This document shows positions 17,999 to 25,836 of a DNA stretch of 45,900 bases, piece after piece. Position 1 is the stretch's first letter; each line of letters opens with the position of its first letter. Both the position numbers and the translations under genes were made by a program. The notes under the pieces were generated by a model. The model was not told the origin of the DNA and ran no database searches. It saw nothing but the letters and a program-made list of their open reading frames with translations. Source of the stretch: Calditrichia bacterium (GTDB lineage: Bacteria > Calditrichota > Calditrichia > RBG-13-44-9 > J075). Where the stretch lies: positions 1 to 45,900 of the forward strand of contig JANQQU010000079.1 in assembly GCA_028284905.1 (NCBI GenBank). The letters are read 5' to 3'.

Positions 17999-19987
17999 AT
18001 GGACAATCTTGGGCTTTTTCTTGATAAACTGGCACAGTCGGATGACGAACTCACCCTGCTTTGTGATTTATTCGATTGGTTACGTCCGGAGGATTCTTCG
18101 CAAATTGATAGGGTTCAGGATAAAGTCCATCGGTTTGTCGAAGCTATGGATGCGAATCCCGGGCAAGCGACCATCATTCGCGAGAAAGTGCATACATTTA
18201 TTCTTGATATGCGCTTTTTACCGCTCTACAGTGACACGGGTATTTTGCCGCGCCGTAGTTTTGCAAATGAATTTTGGCGCCGGGTTTATGACCTGCTTAT
18301 GCCGAAACCGCCGGTCATTTTCAGTGCAAAAAATCTACTGGAACAAATTTTCAATAAACCAGCTGATCACAAATGGGTGCAGGCGTTGCCGGATGATGTA
18401 TGGATGGCACTTTTCTTTGCTTTCATCCCGGAAGCTAACAATAAAAAAGTGAAGGACCATTTGCTGAGCGAGGCACTGTATGCGTTGGAAATGCTTTCTA
18501 TCTGGTTGGCGGCGGAAGAAATGGAGGATGAACTGCTGCGTTTGAATCCTGCCATTGTTGAATATGATTCGAACTTTATCGCCCAGGAACGGGAAATCAG
18601 CCAGTTTGTGGCGGCATATCGCTCCCGGTTAATCCCGACCGCCAAGGAAAAGCAGACAGATGCCGCCCATGCCTGGATTATGCTGGATCAATGTGATGAG
18701 CAGTTACAGGGATTTCGGCAACTGGCGCTCAGCAAAGGGAGTGATCTTAAACTAACCTACCTGCTGGAACGCCTGGAACAGGTTCTGACGCGTATCCAAA
18801 AACTTCTGGACATTCTTGATGAAGAAAAAGAGGGAGTGTTCAGAACGAAATGCCTGGCGCTTTTCCGGCAGTTTGTGGGAGAATTAAATACTGAGCGTAG
18901 CGTCACCAGCTTAATTCGGCAAACGACTTATCTGCTGGCGAAAAGCGTAACCAATCATGCCAGTGAAACCGGCGAGCATTACGTTACCGAAAACCGTCGC
19001 GAATATATTCGCATGCTCGGTAGCGGATTTGGGGCCGGGGTATTCATTGCAATTATGGCGTTTATTAAGATTCATATTTCGACGCTGGATTTGACGATGG
19101 AGTGGAACACATTTTGGGTGAGCATGAACTATAGTCTGGGGTTTGTGCTTATTCATATGCTGCACTTTACTGTTGCAACCAAACAACCGGCAATGACCGC
19201 TGCTTATATTGCCAAAAAACTGGAACATGCCGATCACGGTGCAATCGATCGGCAAGAACTCGCTCAGCTTACTATCAGAGTGGGGCGTTCTCAATTTGCA
19301 GCGATTTTGGGGAATGTCGCGGCGGCCCTACCTTTTGCGCTGCTTATTGGGGCTGGTATCAATGCATTTCTTGGCAACCCGCTCATCGATACGGGAAAAG
19401 CGGCGTCCCTCATGCAGGAACAAAATCCGATAACCAGTTTGGCACTTTTTTATGCGGCAATTGCCGGTGTGTGGTTATTCCTCTCCGGTTTGGTTGCCGG
19501 TTATTTTGACAATCGCTGCCTCTATCTGGATCTTCCGGGTCGTATTCGGGAACATCCATTGCTAAAACGAATTATGCCAAATAAGCTGCGCAATCGCTTC
19601 GCCGATTATATTGGTGAACACCTTGGGGCGCTTTGGGGGAACTTCTTTTTCGGGGTGATGCTTGGCGCGACTGCCTACCTCGGCTACATACTTGGGTTGC
19701 CTTTGGATATCCGTCACGTTGCTTTCTCGGTTGCCAATGTTGGATTTTCATCAACCGTTGCCTGGCCGGGAATATGGATCTTTCTTGAGTTTGTTTTATT
19801 TGCGCTGCTAATCGGTGTGGTAAATTTAACGGTAAGCTTTATTTTTGCGTTAAATGTCGCGGTACGTTCGCGGGGAATACGAATCGGTAAACCTGGCGCT
19901 ATTGCCAGCGCATTCTGGAAAGAAATGCGCAATCGGCCCTGGGCACTTTTTCTGCCAACGGCGATAGAATCCCAGCGTCGTCATTAG
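17999..19987 (+). CDS. Gcr-family membrane protein (annotated as 'site-specific recombinase')
   Basis: A 662-residue protein resembling the SpecificRecomb/Gcr family. The N-terminal half (about 1-330) is soluble and helical, including MDNLGLFLDKLAQSDDELTLLCDLFDWLRP and FLPLYSDTGILPRRSF. The C-terminal half contains six to eight hydrophobic helices (about 342-362, 372-392, 435-455, 475-505, 545-570 and 590-635). The recombinase label is historical, from a Neisseria gene; no integrase or resolvase catalytic motif is visible and the membrane topology argues against a recombinase. Its true function is unknown. The ATG at 17999 has GAGG about 8 bases upstream. It may be cotranscribed with the LOV phosphatase gene. 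Confidence 0.7.
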   Translation: MDNLGLFLDKLAQSDDELTLLCDLFDWLRPEDSSQIDRVQDKVHRFVEAMDANPGQATIIREKVHTFILDMRFLPLYSDTGILPRRSFANEFWRRVYDLLMPKPPVIFSAKNLLEQIFNKPADHKWVQALPDDVWMALFFAFIPEANNKKVKDHLLSEALYALEMLSIWLAAEEMEDELLRLNPAIVEYDSNFIAQEREISQFVAAYRSRLIPTAKEKQTDAAHAWIMLDQCDEQLQGFRQLALSKGSDLKLTYLLERLEQVLTRIQKLLDILDEEKEGVFRTKCLALFRQFVGELNTERSVTSLIRQTTYLLAKSVTNHASETGEHYVTENRREYIRMLGSGFGAGVFIAIMAFIKIHISTLDLTMEWNTFWVSMNYSLGFVLIHMLHFTVATKQPAMTAAYIAKKLEHADHGAIDRQELAQLTIRVGRSQFAAILGNVAAALPFALLIGAGINAFLGNPLIDTGKAASLMQEQNPITSLALFYAAIAGVWLFLSGLVAGYFDNRCLYLDLPGRIREHPLLKRIMPNKLRNRFADYIGEHLGALWGNFFFGVMLGATAYLGYILGLPLDIRHVAFSVANVGFSSTVAWPGIWIFLEFVLFALLIGVVNLTVSFIFALNVAVRSRGIRIGKPGAIASAFWKEMRNRPWALFLPTAIESQRRH

Positions 19988-19992
19988 CAGTG

Positions 19993-20157
19993 ATGATTTC
20001 ATTCAACTTTTCGTTACAGGCTGATGCGGATTCTTTTGATGGCCTCACGGTCAATGAACTGGCAACGGAATCGATTGTTTATGGCGTTGCAGCGGTTAAC
20101 GGGGTGCTGCTTATCCGCACCGGTGATCAGCTGACCAAAATCCGTGCTGGTCAGTAA
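19993..20157 (+). pseudogene. Fragment of a beta-propeller protein (last blade)
   Basis: A 54-codon frame ending in GVAAVNGVLLIRTGDQLTKI. This resembles the last blade of PQQ-like/BamB-type beta-propellers, where an A-x-x-x-G-x-L-x-x-R-T-x-x-x-L motif closes the ring. A whole propeller needs at least 300 residues, and none is encoded upstream, where the Gcr gene ends 6 bp earlier. It is therefore most likely the 3' remnant of a deleted gene. The family match is from pattern memory. A (-) frame over the same bases overlaps the fbpC-like stop but has no recognisable content. Confidence 0.45.
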
Positions 20158-20207
20158 AGCATTAATGAGGGGATTGTTGCTGAGGGGGTAAACCGATTTC
20201 TTCATTG

Positions 20208-20966
20208 TCATTTCTGTCGCATCATTTCCAGAATGCGTTGAGAGGCAGATTTTAAATCACGAAAGGTTTGTTCCACTTCGCTGTTCTGAACATCTTTAAA
20301 AATCATCTCGATGGGGCGGTGTAATAGAATTTCCCCGGCTTTCAGGAAAATGAGTTCGTCTGCGATATCGAGTGCATCTAAAAGATCATGGGTGATAAAA
20401 ACCATGGTCATGCCGATTTCCTTGACGATCTGGCGAATTTCCTGTCGTAGCCCTGCCTTTAAGCCGGCATCCAAATTACTAAAAGGTTCATCCAGTAGTA
20501 GAATATCCGGATTCATCGCCAAAGTTCGGGCCAGGGCGACTCGTTGCTCCTGGCCGCCGCTCAGCTCCCCGGGAAAGCGGTTGGCGTACTCCTCCATTTT
20601 GATCAATTGCAGGAGATCATTCACTTTTTCTGCTTTATCTTTTTTCAGGCCGTAGCCAACATTTTGCGCAACAGTCAAATGGGGGAAAAGGGCAAAGTCC
20701 TGAAAAACCATCCCGACGTTACGTTGCTGGGGCGGGAGAATATGTCCGTCGTTACTAACTTCCTTCCCCTTGATTCTTATGATGCCCTGCGTCGGTCTTT
20801 CCAACCCTGCTATTAAGCGAAGGATCGTAGACTTTCCGCTGCCGCTTTCACCGACAATTGCCAGAATATTTCCCGGGCTGACCGAAAAGCTGCAATCTTT
20901 CAACGCAAAGCTTTTTCCATCAAAGGTTTTCGAAAGATTCAGTAACTCTAAAATCTCCATGTTCAT
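20208..20966 (-). CDS. fbpC: Ferric iron ABC transporter ATP-binding protein, FbpC-like, short form
   Basis: ATPase energising the FbpB-like permease, 252 residues from the ATG at 20966. That start is preferred to the ATG at 20984 because GAAGAAGG lies upstream of it. Walker A is GESGSGKST (39-47), the Q-loop is VFQDFALFPHLT, the signature LSGGQEQR (135-142), Walker B ILLLDEP, and the switch histidine is in FITHD. All catalytic elements are intact. It is about 100 residues shorter than typical FbpC/PotA ATPases because the C-terminal TOBE-type regulatory domain is missing. It is the last gene of the operon and is separated from fbpB by about 235 bp holding a MITE-like repeat. Iron as substrate is inferred from the FbpA-like binding protein. 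Confidence 0.85.
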   Translation of the reverse strand: MNMEILELLNLSKTFDGKSFALKDCSFSVSPGNILAIVGESGSGKSTILRLIAGLERPTQGIIRIKGKEVSNDGHILPPQQRNVGMVFQDFALFPHLTVAQNVGYGLKKDKAEKVNDLLQLIKMEEYANRFPGELSGGQEQRVALARTLAMNPDILLLDEPFSNLDAGLKAGLRQEIRQIVKEIGMTMVFITHDLLDALDIADELIFLKAGEILLHRPIEMIFKDVQNSEVEQTFRDLKSASQRILEMMRQK

Positions 20967-21036
20967 TATGTTGCCTTCTTCCATTAAAACAGATGCCCTA
21001 ACTTAACATATTTAGCCGAACCTGCCAACTTTCTCT

Positions 21037-21194
21037 GGCAGTGATAAATAAGTAATGCTAAAAGGTGTATTAGTTGTCATCGCGAGGCGCTTTTTGCCGA
21101 AGCGATCTCCTGATTGCATGCACCTTTGAGATTGCTTCGGCAGAAAACGCCTCGCAATGACGAGGTCAAATAACATTGATTCTTTAACACTACC
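21037..21194. repeat. MITE-like palindromic element, copy 3 (inside the fbp operon)
   Basis: About 158 bp. The left end ggcagtgataaataagtaatg and the reverse complement of the right end, ggtagtgttaaagaatcaatg, form imperfect terminal inverted repeats. The core palindrome runs from gtcatcgcgaggcg at 21076 to cgcctcgcaatgac at 21161. The loop sequence is inverted relative to copy 1, so the copies lie in opposite orientation. Confidence 0.8.
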
Positions 21195-21201
21195 CTCTCC
21201 A

Positions 21202-22881
21202 TTAATGTTCAACCAACTCAGCCGGGTTCTTTTTTGCCCTGGTCTTATTATGGAGATTATTTACAAACAGCAGCAGGGAAGCGACTACCAGAATTAATAA
21301 TAACGCCGGGAGGGCAGCTTCTGCTACCCGTTCGTCTTCGGCATATTCATAGGCTTTTACTGCCAGGGTCTGCACCTGATAAGGTTTTAAAATAAGGGTT
21401 AGCGGTAATTCTTTCATCGTGTCGATAAATACCAGTATCATGGCGCTCAGTGCCGTGGGCTTTAGCAGGGGAAGTTCGACTTTCAGCAAGGTTTTAAGAT
21501 TCGAATGCCCCAGTAAGTAAGACGATTCGGCCAGGTCCTTGCCGATTTTCAGGGAGTTTGCCTCAAGAGGATTATAGGCCACCGCCAGAAACCGGAAAAT
21601 GTATGCATATATCAGGATCACGCTGCTGCCGTAAAACAGGTAGCCAATTTTTATCTGAAGAAGATCATAAAAAAAATCGATCACCAATTGGCTGCTGCTA
21701 ATGATCCCAATGCCAATGATTGCCCCGGGAATGACATAGCCGACCGTAGCGATCTTCGGGAAGAAAGCTACCCCACGCAGATGATTCCATTTATTGAAAT
21801 AGATCAGCAACAGGGAAAAAATGACTACCAAAACTGCGCTGAGAGATGCGATACCGAAACTCTGTATTGCCATCCAGAAAAAGTCAGGGCGAAAAATATC
21901 ATTAAAGGTGAGAACGGCCCAGTATAATAACTGCAACAGCGGTAGTAAAAAGCCGAACAAAACCGGAACGGATAAAATACCCAGGTTAATAACTTTGCGG
22001 GAACCACTCACTTGTATTTTCCGGTTTGTTGCCGAATCCGGCTGCTTGATTCTAATCGAAAATGATTTTTTCCCCCGTTGTAATTTCACCAATGCCATCA
22101 ATAAAAATACCAACACTGTTAACATGCCGGACAAATAAATAGCCGATTGCAAATCTTCCAGGGCGGTCCAGCTACGGAAGATGCCGGTAGTAAAGGTATT
22201 AATACCATAATATTTAGCGGCGCCATAATCATTGAGCACTTCCATTAATACCAGGAATAATCCCCCGATAACTGCCGGGAGGGCTAGCGGGAGTGCGACG
22301 GTAAAAAAGTAGCGCCTTTCTGAAGCACCGAGCAGCATTGCCGCATCGCGTAATACCTGCGGCTGACTCTGAAACATCGCCCGGGCACTGGCATAAACAT
22401 AAGGGAAAAGCGACATGCTTAACACCCAGATGAGACCATAGATATTCATCATCTCGATTCTTTGTATATCCAGTCCGATCGAGCGGAGGAGAACGATCAG
22501 GGTCCCACCATTTCCGAGCATGCCGACGTAAGTATAAGCAAGAATGTAGGAAGGGATCGCCAGCGGCAGAAACAGCAACCATTCGATGAGGCGATGGCCG
22601 GGGAATTGATATCTACTGACCAGCCAGGCGCAGTATGTACCGATCAGACAGGTTATAGTACCGGTGCCGATTATCAAATATATCGAGTTAAGGATATAGT
22701 CTGTCAAAAAATGGGATACAATATGATCCCACATTTCTCCGGTGCCGCCGAATAAATTCAGAATGATGGCGAAGAGGGGAATGGCAATTGCGAAACCCAG
22801 GGCCGCTGTAAGCAGCGACCACTGGTTAAAATCTCTGCGGAAGTGTGTAGTCTTAAGACGCTTTTTTTTTCTTACTTCCAT
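21202..22881 (-). CDS. fbpB: Ferric iron ABC transporter permease, FbpB-like (two fused permease domains)
   Basis: A 559-residue inner-membrane permease made of two homologous BPD-type halves (about 15-275 and 290-550), each with about six hydrophobic helices. This is the usual FbpB/SfuB arrangement. EAA-type cytoplasmic loops that contact the ATPase are visible: DAAMLLGASERRYFFTVALPLALPA in half one, and DLAESSYLLGHSNLKTLLKVELPLLKP in half two. The start overlaps the 3' end of the fbpA-like gene by 10 bp, indicating coupled translation. A repeat element separates it from the ATPase gene. Its job is to move Fe3+ delivered by the binding protein across the inner membrane. Confidence 0.88.
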   Translation of the reverse strand: MEVRKKKRLKTTHFRRDFNQWSLLTAALGFAIAIPLFAIILNLFGGTGEMWDHIVSHFLTDYILNSIYLIIGTGTITCLIGTYCAWLVSRYQFPGHRLIEWLLFLPLAIPSYILAYTYVGMLGNGGTLIVLLRSIGLDIQRIEMMNIYGLIWVLSMSLFPYVYASARAMFQSQPQVLRDAAMLLGASERRYFFTVALPLALPAVIGGLFLVLMEVLNDYGAAKYYGINTFTTGIFRSWTALEDLQSAIYLSGMLTVLVFLLMALVKLQRGKKSFSIRIKQPDSATNRKIQVSGSRKVINLGILSVPVLFGFLLPLLQLLYWAVLTFNDIFRPDFFWMAIQSFGIASLSAVLVVIFSLLLIYFNKWNHLRGVAFFPKIATVGYVIPGAIIGIGIISSSQLVIDFFYDLLQIKIGYLFYGSSVILIYAYIFRFLAVAYNPLEANSLKIGKDLAESSYLLGHSNLKTLLKVELPLLKPTALSAMILVFIDTMKELPLTLILKPYQVQTLAVKAYEYAEDERVAEAALPALLLILVVASLLLFVNNLHNKTRAKKNPAELVEH

Positions 22882-23921
22882 CCTGCTTCATCAAAAGTAA
22901 TGACTGCTTTTTTATTGAGCTCACCGAGTTTCGGTAGCGGAAGTTCATCTTCTTTGAATTCGCCCCAGGAAATTAACAATTCCGAAGGACTGGCTGCCGG
23001 ATTGACCGGATATTCGTAATTGGTGCCGGCAAAAGTTTCCTGCACGTCTTTTCGGGAGAGATACTCAATAAAGCGAACTGCATCCGCTTTATTGGGCGCG
23101 TGAGCAGCAACCCCGATACCACTGACATTAATGTGAGTGCCACGGCCATCCTGGTTCGGGAAGAATATCTGCACCGCCTCCCCGGCCTTAACTTCCTCTG
23201 GATCCTTGGAGTTCAATAGTTTCCCTAAATAATAGGTGTTGATAACAGCAACTTCTCCCTCGCCGGCGAGAATCGCTTTCACCTGGTCGCGATCATTACC
23301 ACGGGGCGAACGGGCCATGTTCTTGACCATCGCGGCAGCCCATTCTCCGGCCTTTGCTTCTCCATGATGGGCGATAATTGAGGCAAGTAAAGACTGATTA
23401 TAAATATTTCCGGAAGAACGAATCAATACTTTTTTATTCCATTCCGGCGCTGTTAATGCTTCATAAGTAGAAAGATCGGCAGGATTCACCTTATTTTTAT
23501 CATAAGCAATAATCCGCGCTCTCTTGGTAATTCCGAACCAGTTATTTTCCGAATCCTTGAGATAGCCGGGAATATTCTTTTCGAGAACAGATGATGTAAC
23601 CGGCTGTAAAAGGCCCTTGGCCTTGGCGCGAACCAGGCGTCCGGCATCTACGGAAATCAGCAGATCCGCCGGGGATTGCTCCCCTTCACTTTCCATTTTT
23701 TGGATCAATTCATCAGCGCTGGCCTTAACAACCCGAACTTCAACGCCGGTCTCTTCTTCGAATGTTTTAAAGACGACTTTGTCCGTATCATAGTGACGAT
23801 GGGTGTAAAGAGTGATAAAGGCATCTTTTTTTTCTATTTGATCGCCAGATGCGGCTGGCTGGTTCTCCTGGCAGGAAAGTGTTAAAAGCGCAAGCAAGAA
23901 AATCGCAATAAATTTGTTCAT
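22872..23921 (-). CDS. fbpA: Ferric iron ABC transporter substrate-binding lipoprotein, FbpA/FutA-like
   Basis: A 349-residue periplasmic binding protein. The N-terminus is a lipoprotein signal (hydrophobic stretch 4-15, lipobox LTLSC with Cys17), so it is membrane-tethered. The mature part matches the Fe3+ class of type II binding proteins: YTHRHYDTDKVVFKTFEEETGV near the start, ADLLISVDAGRL, ARIIAYDKNKV, and the paired tyrosines in NTYYLGKLL that bind ferric iron in FbpA/FutA. First gene of fbpABC. The ATG at 23921 has GGAG about 10 bases upstream. A good sigma-70-type promoter lies about 120 bp upstream. Ferric specificity is inferred from family features. Confidence 0.9.
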   Translation of the reverse strand: MNKFIAIFLLALLTLSCQENQPAASGDQIEKKDAFITLYTHRHYDTDKVVFKTFEEETGVEVRVVKASADELIQKMESEGEQSPADLLISVDAGRLVRAKAKGLLQPVTSSVLEKNIPGYLKDSENNWFGITKRARIIAYDKNKVNPADLSTYEALTAPEWNKKVLIRSSGNIYNQSLLASIIAHHGEAKAGEWAAAMVKNMARSPRGNDRDQVKAILAGEGEVAVINTYYLGKLLNSKDPEEVKAGEAVQIFFPNQDGRGTHINVSGIGVAAHAPNKADAVRFIEYLSRKDVQETFAGTNYEYPVNPAASPSELLISWGEFKEDELPLPKLGELNKKAVITFDEAGWK

Positions 23922-24039
23922 TGGGCGGACATCTCCATAAATTTAAGCGTCATAGTCATTTATTTTCAGTAAGCTGATCCTGTTAGCAAAGCATTACTAA
24001 CAAGGGATACAAATAGATTACTTCAGCAAAAACAAGCCG

Positions 24040-24068
24040 ATTATACAGCAGAGATTATCTAAAATCAA
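24040..24068 (-). promoter_or_regulatory. Sigma-70-type promoter of the fbp operon
   Basis: On the (-) strand TTGATT (24068-24063) and TATAAT (24045-24040) are separated by exactly 17 bp. The predicted leader to the fbpA start is about 110 nt. GATAAT/ATTATC-like half sites lie inside the spacer and could be part of a Fur box, but a full 19-bp box was not found. Confidence 0.5.
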
Positions 24069-24207
24069 CAGGATAGAAAATGGAGAATTACTATCAAGAA
24101 ATAAAGACAATTTCTGAAAACGTCTAAAGAATACCAGTGTAAGCGCATTAAAAACAATCACTAAGGTGTGATGGGAGTTGCTGCTCGGTTTTAGTTGCGG
24201 TAATAAT

Positions 24208-24242
24208 AAAAAAGTCGTTCCTGAAACAGAAACGACTTTTTT
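24208..24242 (-). terminator. Terminator hairpin between the monooxygenase gene and the fbp promoter
   Basis: A perfect stem, aaaaaagtcgtt against aacgactttttt, with an 11-base loop. A-run and T-run flanks make it usable in both directions. It lies about 70 bp beyond the stop of the (-) monooxygenase-type gene. Confidence 0.75.
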
Positions 24243-24313
24243 GAAATCCCATTTGACTTACAACGGCCAGTTGCTTGTTGATTTTATCTGCCTAATATTT
24301 AAGAGACGCTAGT

Positions 24314-24685
24314 TTAATCCCGCTCAAATCCAAACGCATAAGTACCAAACTCCGCGCCCATTTTCATTCCCTGCGCCGCCTGCATCAATTCTTCCGGTAC
24401 ATCGCCACAAAAGAAGAAAGGACCCGGTATAGCGATTTCAGCCAGTTGGGGAAAATGTTTGGCAGCGGTAACGCCGAGATGCATACCTAATGCCCCACCA
24501 TCCTTAAACAGATCGTGTACGTAAATGGCATTCTCTTCATCTGCAAAATAGGTGGCCATTTTCAGCGTGCCCGGTTCGTTCGCTTCCATCTCTTTCAGTA
24601 CTTCTGCGTAGATTGCTTTCAGTTCATCCAGTTTTCCCGGCTGGGCAGTCCACTTATAAAATACGGTGATTTCTTGATTCTTCAT
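24314..24685 (-). CDS. Antibiotic biosynthesis monooxygenase (ABM)-like protein
   Basis: A small 123-residue protein of the dimeric alpha+beta barrel type. It has ITVFYKWTAQPGKLDELKAIYAEVL at the start, EPGTLKMATYFADEENAIYVHDLFKD in the middle and HFPQLAEIA later, the pattern of ABM/YgiN-like proteins. These act as quinol monooxygenases or related cofactor-free oxygenases, or as non-catalytic relatives; the exact reaction cannot be read here. AAAGGAG precedes the ATG by about 6 bases. It is divergent from a GlxA-type AraC regulator across a 143-bp region with well-formed palindromes, which suggests that regulator controls it. A terminator follows. Confidence 0.7.
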   Translation of the reverse strand: MKNQEITVFYKWTAQPGKLDELKAIYAEVLKEMEANEPGTLKMATYFADEENAIYVHDLFKDGGALGMHLGVTAAKHFPQLAEIAIPGPFFFCGDVPEELMQAAQGMKMGAEFGTYAFGFERD

Positions 24686-24723
24686 TGTTTTCTCCTTTGT
24701 GATTGTTAATTGTTGTAATCAAG

Positions 24724-24789
24724 ATATGGCACAAAAAGCCCTTTGAAAAGTGTGTATTCCGACACAGTCCGGGGTTGTTTGTGCCACAT
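24724..24789. promoter_or_regulatory. Nested palindromes, candidate operator between the ABM gene and the AraC regulator
   Basis: The outer inverted repeat is atatggcacaaa (24724-24735) / tttgtgccacat (24778-24789), 11 of 12 pairing. Nearly centred within it is tgtgtattccgacaca (24751-24766), with matching tgtg/caca ends. The two centres differ by 2 bp. This is a typical location and layout for a regulator of both divergent genes; the binding protein is inferred. Confidence 0.6.
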
Positions 24790-24828
24790 TCTTTGTTTAT
24801 CTTAAGAGAAAAACGAGGATGAGCGGAG

Positions 24829-25821
24829 ATGAAACATATTAGTATACTGGTGCCGAGAGGGGATGTCGTTCCGGATACTATCATGGGTGCCCGAAATATG
24901 TTCCGGATGGCCAATGCCTATCTGCAGCGCAGCGGGCAACTGGATGTGGAAAAATATAAAGTAGAATTAGTAGGTCTTAGCCGGGAGCCGGTTTCTTACG
25001 GCGGGGTTTTTCAGGTGACGCCGGACAGGACCATCGAGCAAATCAGCAAAACGGATTTGATCATCGTTTCTGCCATTAGCGGAGATCTGGAAAAGGGATT
25101 GGAAAAAAATGCTCCTTTTATCGATTGGATCAAAAAACAGCGCATCGAAAATGACAGCGCTATTGCCAGCTTGTGCAAAGGGGCGTTTCTGCTGGCAGAA
25201 ACCGGTTTACTAAACGGTAAAACCTGTGCGACGCACTGGACGGTGCACGAGTTGTTTCAGCAGAAATATCCCCAGGTCAAACTGTTAGCGGAAAATATAA
25301 TCAGTGAAGATAATGGCATTTACTCCAGCGGCGGGGCCTATTCTTTCCTGAATTTGCTACTTTACCTGGTGGAAAAATATTATGGGCGAGAGACAGCGAT
25401 ATGGTGCTCGAAAGTCTCGGAGATCGATTATGACCGCAGCGATCAGCGGCATTTTGTTATCTTTAACGGGCAGAAAGAACACACCGATGAGGCGATTAAA
25501 AACGCGCAGATATTTATCGAGAATAATTTTGCCGGCAAACTGAGTATCGAAGAGATCGCTCGAAAATTTGCCATCAGCAGACGCAATTTTGTACGCAGAT
25601 TCAAAAAGGCTACTTTTAATACCCCTTTGGAATATATTCAGCGAGTGAAAGTAGAAGCGGCGAAAAAGAGCCTGGAATCATCCACACAAAATATCTCCGA
25701 AGTAATGTATAGTGTCGGTTATAATGATGATCGGGCCTTCCGGAAAATCTTCAAAAAATATACCGGATTGTCGCCGTTGGAATACCGGCGCAAATATAAC
25801 CGGGAAATGGCCTTGTCATGA
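24829..25821 (+). CDS. GlxA-type transcriptional regulator (DJ-1/PfpI-like domain plus AraC HTH)
   Basis: A 330-residue activator-type regulator. The N-terminal domain (about 1-190) is DJ-1/PfpI-like, with the nucleophile-elbow segment ASLCKGAFLLAETG (Cys116) and GKTCATHW. The C-terminal domain (about 220-322) has two AraC helix-turn-helix motifs: SIEEIARKFAISRRNFVRRFKK and NISEVMYSVGYNDDRAFRKIFKKYTGLSPLEYR. Members sense small molecules through the first domain; the ligand is unknown here. The ATG at 24829 has GGAG immediately upstream. It is divergent from the ABM-type gene, with a palindromic operator between them. The convergent TetR gene ends 15 bp after its stop. Confidence 0.9.
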   Translation: MKHISILVPRGDVVPDTIMGARNMFRMANAYLQRSGQLDVEKYKVELVGLSREPVSYGGVFQVTPDRTIEQISKTDLIIVSAISGDLEKGLEKNAPFIDWIKKQRIENDSAIASLCKGAFLLAETGLLNGKTCATHWTVHELFQQKYPQVKLLAENIISEDNGIYSSGGAYSFLNLLLYLVEKYYGRETAIWCSKVSEIDYDRSDQRHFVIFNGQKEHTDEAIKNAQIFIENNFAGKLSIEEIARKFAISRRNFVRRFKKATFNTPLEYIQRVKVEAAKKSLESSTQNISEVMYSVGYNDDRAFRKIFKKYTGLSPLEYRRKYNREMALS

Positions 25822-25836
25822 TAAGGCAAACTAACT

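Noticed and set aside
17999-19987. Taking the Gcr-family name literally as a site-specific recombinase
   Set aside because: No integrase or resolvase catalytic pattern is visible, and half of the protein is membrane-spanning.
20014-20211. A 65-codon (-) frame overlapping the fbpC-like stop in ATGA
   Set aside because: The overlap looked like coupling, but the opposite strand of the same bases gives a propeller-like sequence, and this frame has no family-like content.
21012-21212. A 66-codon (-) frame between the permease and ATPase genes
   Set aside because: It lies almost wholly inside the MITE-like repeat.
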